Source: Liolophura sinensis (Eukaryota; Mollusca; Polyplacophora; Chitonida; Chitonidae). From it: a stretch of DNA of 64,000 nt. The stretch covers positions 46,844,984 to 46,908,983 of the forward strand of contig NC_088300.1 of the NCBI RefSeq assembly GCF_032854445.1, written 5' to 3'. This document shows, piece after piece, positions 54,101 through 63,100 of this stretch; the first letter of the stretch is position 1, and the number at the start of each line of letters is the position of its first letter. The position numbers and the translations under genes are program-made. The notes beneath the pieces were generated by a model. The model was not told the DNA's origin, searched no databases, and saw only the letters and a list, made by a program, of their open reading frames with translations.

Positions 54101-57100
54101 ACTTATATACTGTTTGACTTTTGACACACTTAGCTTTACATGGCAGGTAAAAGCCGAATGGTGGAGATACTTAGCTTAAAATTATTGAATGCACAGGGCA
54201 TTGGTTTGGTTCCAGCTTCAGTTTTGAGATTCCAATGTCTCCAGTGTTCTCCTTGTTGGAAGTAAGGTTTGGTTGGCCTTACATAAGGGATCACTGTTCT
54301 GGATTAAAATCTGTGTATCACATCTGAAAAGCTCATCAGTTCCTTGGTGATTTTCTGTGGGCAGCCTGGGTGTCCTCTGCACACAAACTTAGCTGCTCTT
54401 AAAGTGATAACGCCTTGAGTTTAGCATTAAACCCCAATCAATCAGTCCTCAGTTTACATTCTGAAAATATGAAATATCAATCTATAATTTGTTTTATTGT
54501 GTGCATACATATGTACATATATGTTTGCTCCTTTTCTTTGATTTCTACAGGAGACGTACTCAGTTATCCTGTGTGGAAAAGAGTTGGTAACCAAGGAAAC
54601 CAGTGGAAATACGGCAGTGTCTACCTGACACCGGACACTGTCCCTGTGTTGAGCTCTGGGAACTCTGTCCCTGCACAGACCACTATCTCGGTGAGGACAG
54701 GCTACATTTAGTCTGAAAACATATCACTCTCAAGTGTATGGTTCAGTTGTTTGAAATCAACTATTTCCTAGCGCAAACATGTGTGTTAGTACATTACTAA
54801 CATGCTAAATCAGTCTGTGGCACAAGGCTGATGTAACTACAATAACTTGTACATCTGTCCATGTCAGTAGAAGTTACAGTAGCTCTAACACCTGTCCATC
54901 TATCCATGCCAGTGTATGTTACAGTAGCTCTAACAACCATATGCATGTCCATCTATCCCTGCCAGTATAGGTAACAGTAGCTCTAACAACCCCATGCCTG
55001 TCCATCTATCCCTGCCAGCTTTTGTTACAATGGCTCTAACAACATTGTGCCTGTCCATCTATCCCTGCCAGCTTTTGTTACAATGGCTCTAACAACTCTG
55101 TGCCTGTCCATCTGTCCGTGCCAGTATATGTTACAATGGCTGTAACAACATTGTGCCTGTCCATCTGTCTGTGCCAGTGTATGTTACAATGGCTCTAACA
55201 ACATTGTGCCTGTCCATCTGTCCATGCCAGTATATGTTATAATGGCTCTAACAACACTGTGCCTGTCCATATGTTTGTATGAGTATATGGTACAGTTGGC
55301 CATGTACCTTCCACATTAACTGCTCTGAATATCTTCATTCACTAATGTGGAACTTGGTCATGTCGCCTGCGTTGTTCTTAAAGTCCCAACGCTGTAAGCC
55401 ACAAAGAGAGGTCTGTTGTGGTCTTAAAGTACTTCTGAATTCATATCGCCGTATTATGCGGGAGTAATAAAGACCATAACATCGCAAATAACACAAATGT
55501 AACCAACACATCCACTCGGACAGCATCAGAAATTCGCTAAATGCCATTTTTGAATCACATGACTCTGTGGCTATGGTGGACTGTGCACACGGGAACGGGC
55601 CAGGTTAGTAAATGGAAGAGCACAGATCTGTTTTTCTGAAAGCTTAGTTGGCAAGAATGAAACAGATCTCAGATCTAATGGTACAGTAGCTCTAACAACA
55701 CTGTGCTTGTGTATGTGTGAGAATCGGTTACAGTTACTGAAACACCCCTATGCTTGTCCATCAGTCAGTGCAAGTAGATGTTACAGTAGTTCTAACAACA
55801 CTGAGGCTGTCTGTATGCCTGTGTTAGAATAGGTTACAGTAACTAAAACAACCCTATGCTTGTCCATCAGTCAGTGCCAGTATATGTTACAGTAACTAAA
55901 ACAACCCTATGCTTGTCCATCAGTCAGCGCCAGTATATGTTACAGTAGCTCTAACAACCCTATGTTTGTCCATCAGTCAGTGCCAGACAGCCCTATGACA
56001 TTTTCACTGCTTAGTGGAAATATTACCATTATTTCTTGTTGCTTGCTAACGGCATGTTTCTTTGTGTGGGTGGGTCAGGTGGTGTTTGAGGGTGTAATCG
56101 GGGCTGGTGCTGCTGGGGACATTGGTTTGGATGACATTGCTGTTAATGACGGTCCATGTCCCACTTCATGTAAGTTTGTAGTGCAGGTTTACATATCATT
56201 ACAGATCTGTTTTGGTGAAGTAATTTTCAGTTGGTACAATTTATTTCAAATTTGTAATTCTTAATACCAAATTAAAGCAGTAGTACTAATGAAACGCAGT
56301 TTTAGGTGTAGTGACACGTTCAATTGTGGCAGAATATGGTTTTATAAAAAATTTTTAAAAAGCTAGTATTAAATACTGTAGCATTCAATTATTACTTATT
56401 ATAATCGTCATCGTTAGATTAAAGTAAAGCTGTGGACAGTACGAACGTCCATGTTTTTAACACACTGTCTTCTGCATGTATGTTTTTAAAGAAATGTGTA
56501 AAATACAATTTTGTTTTGTTTTGTGTATTGTTTCTTCCCTTAACTTTTCAGTGATATATTTATATTTTATTTTATTTTATGTATTGACAGACTCCTGTGA
56601 CTTTGAGGCTACAGATTTGTGTGGGTATCAACAAGACACAACTGATATATTTGACTGGACAAGAAGCTCTGGCCAGACAAAGTCAGCTGGTACAGGACCA
56701 AAGAATGATCACACATATGGCACAGCTGTGGGTAAGTGAACTGTGCAGCGCATACATACATACATACATACAGACATACAGACAGACAGACAGACACACA
56801 GACAGACAGACACAGACAGACACAGACAGACAGACAGACACAGACAGACAGACAGACACACAGACACAGTCTTTTTTCCTTTCTTTCTTCCTTTGAAAAC
56901 ACAAAACATACAGTGGAACTGAAAAGAAAACAGGTTCATCAGTCAGCAAACCGCAGAAGGATATTGCCATGACCACAATACATCTTTACCACTAAGAAAT
57001 AATATGATTGCTTCAATAAAAATTTCACCAAATCCCATGTTACGCCTTTTCAGTGCGCCTTTTCTTAAGGATGTGCAGTCTTCTTATGTCTGGAAATTGA

Positions 57101-60100
57101 AGGGAATATTTTAACTCAGAAGTGCACTCAGAAAAGGTTGTGTGCATTCAACAAAAGCTTTGTGCACTCCACAAAAGGGTTCTCATGGAAACCTGCCCCT
57201 CATGCTTTTAATGGTGTTTCAAGGATGCTTTGTTTTTTTGTTGCTTTCTTGTTGTCTGAAAAGTTTATGTCAAGTTTTAAAAACATATACATGTATATGG
57301 TGATAATGATGGTAGCATAACATGAAAATTGGTCACTTCTTTGAGACCTTTGTGTTAAATGTAAAAAAAAATCTGTCGTGAATTTTAGTAGAAACCATTG
57401 TTGTGTGAGAAAGCAGAATTTCTGATGAGATTTGCATGTAGTTTTTGAAAATTCTTTCTTTTTGTTTAGGATATTACATGTACATTGAGACATCCCAACC
57501 ACGTAAAAAGGGTGACAAGGCTCGTTTGGTCAGCCCCACATATCAACCCACCTCAGGCAGATGTCTGCGGTTTTACTACTACATGACTGGCAGGTCGATG
57601 GGATCATTAAACATTTATGTGAGAAAGGACGGAAAGCTGGGGCAGCCAGTCTGGAGCAGGTCTGGGACCCAGCCAGATGGATGGTGGATTGGTCAGGCAA
57701 CACTAAACAGTGATGTAGACTTTGAGGTAAGGATTATTTTATAGAGCTTCTCAATAAAATTTTAAAATTCATACTTTACTTTCATACTTTTAAATTCATG
57801 CTGAAATTATTAATGGCTTCCGAATTATTACCTGCTCTTATTGTTTGTAGAAGTGGAAGATATTTTTTTTCGCTACACTTATAATTTTGCATTTACGTAG
57901 TGTTATTCAGTCATGTTGATAAACTATTGATTTTGATTGTTTTTTTTTCCCCCTGAAAGATCGTATTCGAAGGTGTTCGGGGGCTAAGTGGACTCAGTGA
58001 CATCGCTATTGATGACCTCCAGCTGCAAAATGGTGCCTGCCCAGACCCTGGAAGTTGCGATTTTGAGTCCAATTTCTGCACTTTCATCAATGATGAACAA
58101 GGAGACGACTTTGATTGGTTGAGGCACCATGGTGGGACGGGAACTAAAAATACTGGGCCCACAGTTGATCACACATTAGGAAACAAGGAAGGTACAGTGC
58201 TATTTCTGTGTTAAATCACTTGGTTTGAGAACTTGAAAACGTGTTTTGTTTGTTTCTTTATGATACATGTAAAATAAAAATTGAATATGTTCCATTGATC
58301 AAGTAACAAAACTAATTATTGCTGTTTCTATTTTCCAGGTTACTATGTGTATGTGGAAGCCTCGGCCCCTCAGCATACAGGGGACAAAGGAGTTCTACGG
58401 TCTGAGATCTTCAACCCAGGACAGGACAGGTGCCTTTCCTTCTGGTACCACATGTTTGGTAACAAGATGGGCACGCTGAATGTCTACATTGATGAGACAG
58501 GCTCCCCAGATTTGAGGCAACTATTTCAGTTCAGGGGTGCACAGGGGAATAAGTGGCAACAGGAGCAGGTGACAATCAATGGACAAAGCGACTTCTCTGT
58601 GGTCTTTGAAGGGATCATAGGTTCTGGACTGGCCAGCGACATGGCCCTGGATGATATCCAGACAACGGCTGGCGCGTGCCCAGAGCCCTCAGCCACACCT
58701 GCCCAGTTTGATTGTGGCCAGGGACATTCCATAAGTTTAGACAAAGTCTGTGACTTCCAACCCAACTGCCCCAATGGAGAAGATGAGATTGGATGTGGCA
58801 ACTGCACCTTTGAGGCAAGCCAGTGTGGCTGGAAGGACCTTAGCAAGGGCTCGTTTGCCTGGGCTGCTGGCAAGAACGGCACAGCCAAGTCCAATATGGG
58901 CCCGTCCACTGATCACACTCTCGGCAATGCCAAAGGCGTTTATATGTATGTGAAGGGTAATTACGGCAAGTTCAACGACCTCGCAGCATTTGTCAGCCCA
59001 GTTCTGCACCAGTCCTCATCCACTTGCCAGCTGAAATTCTACTATCACATGTACGGCCGATCTATTGGAATGCTATCAGTTGTTGTGCGAACTGGATACA
59101 GACTTACAACTGTTTTCAGAAAATCTGGCGATCAAGGCAACAAGTGGAATTTTGGTGTGGTGAATATTGGGAGAATCAACCGAGACTTTCAGGTCATCAT
59201 ACAAGCAAAGAGATCCTTCTCAGTGTTTGGGGACATGGCTATTGATGATGTTAGTTTAGTGAACTGTGCCTTGCCTCCTGTGGAGACCAGCTGTTCTTCA
59301 GCTCAGTTCCGATGTGACAGTGGTGCCTGTGTGGACAAGCTCCGCGTTTGTGACTTTGTGGATGACTGCGGGGATGACAGTGACGAGGCAAAATGTTCCA
59401 TGTACGTGTCCCGCTGTGACTTTGAGCAGTCCCTCTGTGACTGGACACAGGATTCAAAGGACCAGTACAACTGGATGCGAATAGCTGGAGCCACAAAAAC
59501 ACCTTTGACTGGCCCCACCCATGACCACTCTGTCGGACTGGTGACAGGCCATTACATATATGCCGAGTCATCCTATCCTCACAAGAAAGGAGACAAAGCC
59601 AGGATAGTTAGTCCCGTGTGGCAGCCAGCCGTCAAATCTGATGATTGTGTCTTCAGCTTTTATTACCACATGTATGGTGTAAATACAGGCAGTTTGAATG
59701 TGTACACCAGGGTTCAGAATGGAGGCTACTATACCAAAGTGTGGAGTAAGTCGGGAAACATCGGGGACACCTGGACTAAGGCCACTGTGACTCTGACTAG
59801 CAACAGTAACTTCCAGGTTCTTGTGGAAGCAATAAGGGGAGCCAGCGCTTATGGGGATATTGCCTTAGATGACACCACGTTTTCTACAGGTTGTAAGAAT
59901 ACAACAGGTGTAACATTGCCCACACCTATTACACCAGCTACATCTGCACCACCAAGCTATCTACCATGTGGGGAACAGTCGTTTTACTGTGAGGATGTGA
60001 CAAGGGCATGTATACCCAAATCAAAGGTGTGTGACTTTCATCCCGATTGTCAGGGTGGCAGTGATGAGGTCAACTGTGGACCATGTGACTTTGAATCCGA

Positions 60101-63100
60101 TCAGTGTGCCTGGGACGATGTGAGTACGGGCAGGTATGACTGGTCTCGCCACCAGGGGGCCACGCCCAGTAAACAAACCGGACCTAAAGCTGACCATACA
60201 AAAGGCAACTCCAATGGTTATTACATGTATGTGGAAGGTGCTAATGGTGAGTTCTTCACAACTGCAGTGTTGCGCAGTCCAGTCTTGTCAAACTCATCTG
60301 GCAACTGTGAAATGTACTTTTGGTATAACATGAATGGCAAAAATGTTGGAACTCTTCTGGTCACTGCAATTGTTAATGGACAGAAAACTATCTTGTGGCG
60401 AAAGACTGGAAATCAAGGTATAAAGTGGGTTAAAGGAACAGTTTACATCGGAGAAAAGATGGGAAGCTTGACTAGTAGTTTTAATTTGCAGATCGAGGTT
60501 CTACCAAGAAGAGGATTTTCTGCATCCCAGACAGATGATATTGCCATTGATGACATTTCTTTTGCAAATTGCAACCCTAATATTGTCCCTCCAAATGTTA
60601 CATGTGACTTTGAAACAGACTTGTGTAACTGGAATCAAGCATTGGATGATGTATTTGATTGGACAAGGACAAACCAATCAACACTGACAATCAGCACAGG
60701 TCCAACCTCTGATCATACAACTGGGTCAGGGTTTTTCGTCTACATTGAGACCTCAAAACCTAGAAAACAGGGAGATGTAGCTCGTCTCGATTCTGATCCC
60801 CTACCCCCAACATCAGTAGAAGGCTCTTGTGTTTCCTTCTGGTACTACATGTTTGGTTCTGATATAGGAAAATTGGATGTTTATCTTGAAAATGCCCAGA
60901 ACAGGACACTGTTCTGGTCCAAAACTGGAACACAGCTCGATGGCTGGATGCAGGCACAGAGAACTGTGATCTCTGCTGTGGAATATCGTTTGTCGATAGA
61001 AGGGATGGTGGGCAAAGGGGTTCATGGAGACATTGGCCTCGATGACATCAGGGTTGTGCCTGGTGAATGTCTAGGAACTGATACGTGTGGATTTGAGGAA
61101 GACTTCTGTCAGTGGAAGCAGTCATCGCAGGATGACCTTGACTGGAAGCGAGGTCGTAACGGCTCAGTAACGATTGGAACAGGACCCTCTGTGGATCATA
61201 CTTTTGGCTCAGATTCTGCCTATTTTGCTTATCTTGACACGTCATCACACACAGCGACCAACCAAAGAGCCCTTTTACAAAGTGCCACCTTACCAGCTGA
61301 AACAAAGGGCTGCTTCTTGTTCTGGTACCACATGTCTGGTGCAGACATTGGCAGTTTGACTGTGTACAAATCTATTGGCTCAGGATTCCCTACCAGCTTG
61401 AACACACGGTCAGGGGACCAGGGTAACATCTGGAGGCTGGCTAAGGTCAATCTAACCCCGGCCCCCAAACCATACTCCATTGTCTTGGAGGCCAAGAAAG
61501 GTGCTGGTGGCCACGGAGACATAGCTGTAGATGACATGTACCTGTCTGACAGACCATGTCCACAAGATGCCGTCTGTGACTTTGAGCAAGATATGTGTGG
61601 ATGGACCAATGATTTAGTCAATGACGATTTTGATTGGTTGCGTGATAGAGGCGGCACTCCAACCCTTTTTACTGGTCCTTCAGTTGACCATACAACCAAC
61701 ACAGGCAGTGGGTTTTACATGTACATTGAGGCATCACACAGGAGAAGAGGTGCTAAAGCCTGGCTTGTCAGTGACCATGTACATGTAACGCCTGGAACAG
61801 ACAATTCCTGCTTTACCTTTTGGTACAACATGAATGGAGCTGGAGTGGGTTCCCTTAATTTGTATACCAGAGTGAAAACAAATTCACCGGTACTGAAGTG
61901 GACTTTAAGTGGGAATCAGGGTAATGTTTGGTCGAGAGCTCAAATCCCTATCCACAGCAAAGATGAGTTTGTGTTTATCTTTGAAGGCATATATGGAGGA
62001 AATTATACCAGCGACATAGCTATTGATGATGTCTCATACAAACAAGGCAACTGCTCATCTTCTGTGACAGTAACAACACCACAGCCACCAACAATCCCCA
62101 CCACAAGCAAGCCAACCATGTACGACTGTACCTTTGAGCAAGGTTTCTGCAGATGGACCCAGGACACTAAGGACAGTTTTGATTGGACAAGATCTACAGG
62201 AAGTGTACTCGGGAGAACTCCACCTTTTGATCATACTTTGCTCAACAACAAAGGTCATTTTGCTCAGATTTCTGCATCAGGCCGTTCAGCAAATGACTCT
62301 GCCAGATTGATCAGTCCACTAATTAATGGTAAGGGTGGATTCTGTATGAGATTCTGGTACAGGATGTACGGACCTCATATCAGCCGCATGTCCCTGTATA
62401 CACGAGTGAAAGGAGGCTCTAAAACTGATGACCGCATCTGGACCCGTATAGGGGACCAGGGTCTGGACTGGAAGTATGCTCAGGTACACATCAAGACAAC
62501 AGGATCTTATCAGGTAGTGATTGAGGGCCAGGTGGGCACTAACTTTGATGGAAGCATTGCCATTGATGACATTACAGCTAACCGTGGTGGCTGTCCACTT
62601 TCGGCAGTATGTGACTTTGAGGATGGACTCTGTGGTTACACACAGGATTTAAGTGATAAAACAGACTGGGCTCTACAAACTGGCAACGGCACAAGAGGTC
62701 CACATAGTGATCACACATTAAGGACAGCAGAGGGTAGCTATATGTTCCTTCCTTACAATAAGAAACACCAGAAAGCCAGATTAGACAGTGCACCCCATTC
62801 CCCGACCACAGGCTCGTGTCTCCAGTTCTGGTACTACATGCCAGCAGCTGGTGTATTCCAAGTGTACACAAGGACAGGGGATAAACTAGGATCACCAGTG
62901 TGGACAACAAAGGGAGCTCAAGGTCAGGACTGGCATGTAGAGCAGATTAACATTCAGTCTCCTCTCAACTTCAGGGTAACGTTTGAGGGCAAGACAACAA
63001 CTGATATAGCAATTGATGACATAGCTTACAATACTTCACCATGTTTACCGGCAGGTAGCTGTGACTTTGAACTTGACATCTGTACGTGGCACAATGTGCA

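Noticed and set aside
56597-56976. Several 76-99 codon frames on both strands near 56.7 kb
   Set aside because: They run through the CAGA/TACA microsatellite and give low-complexity products.
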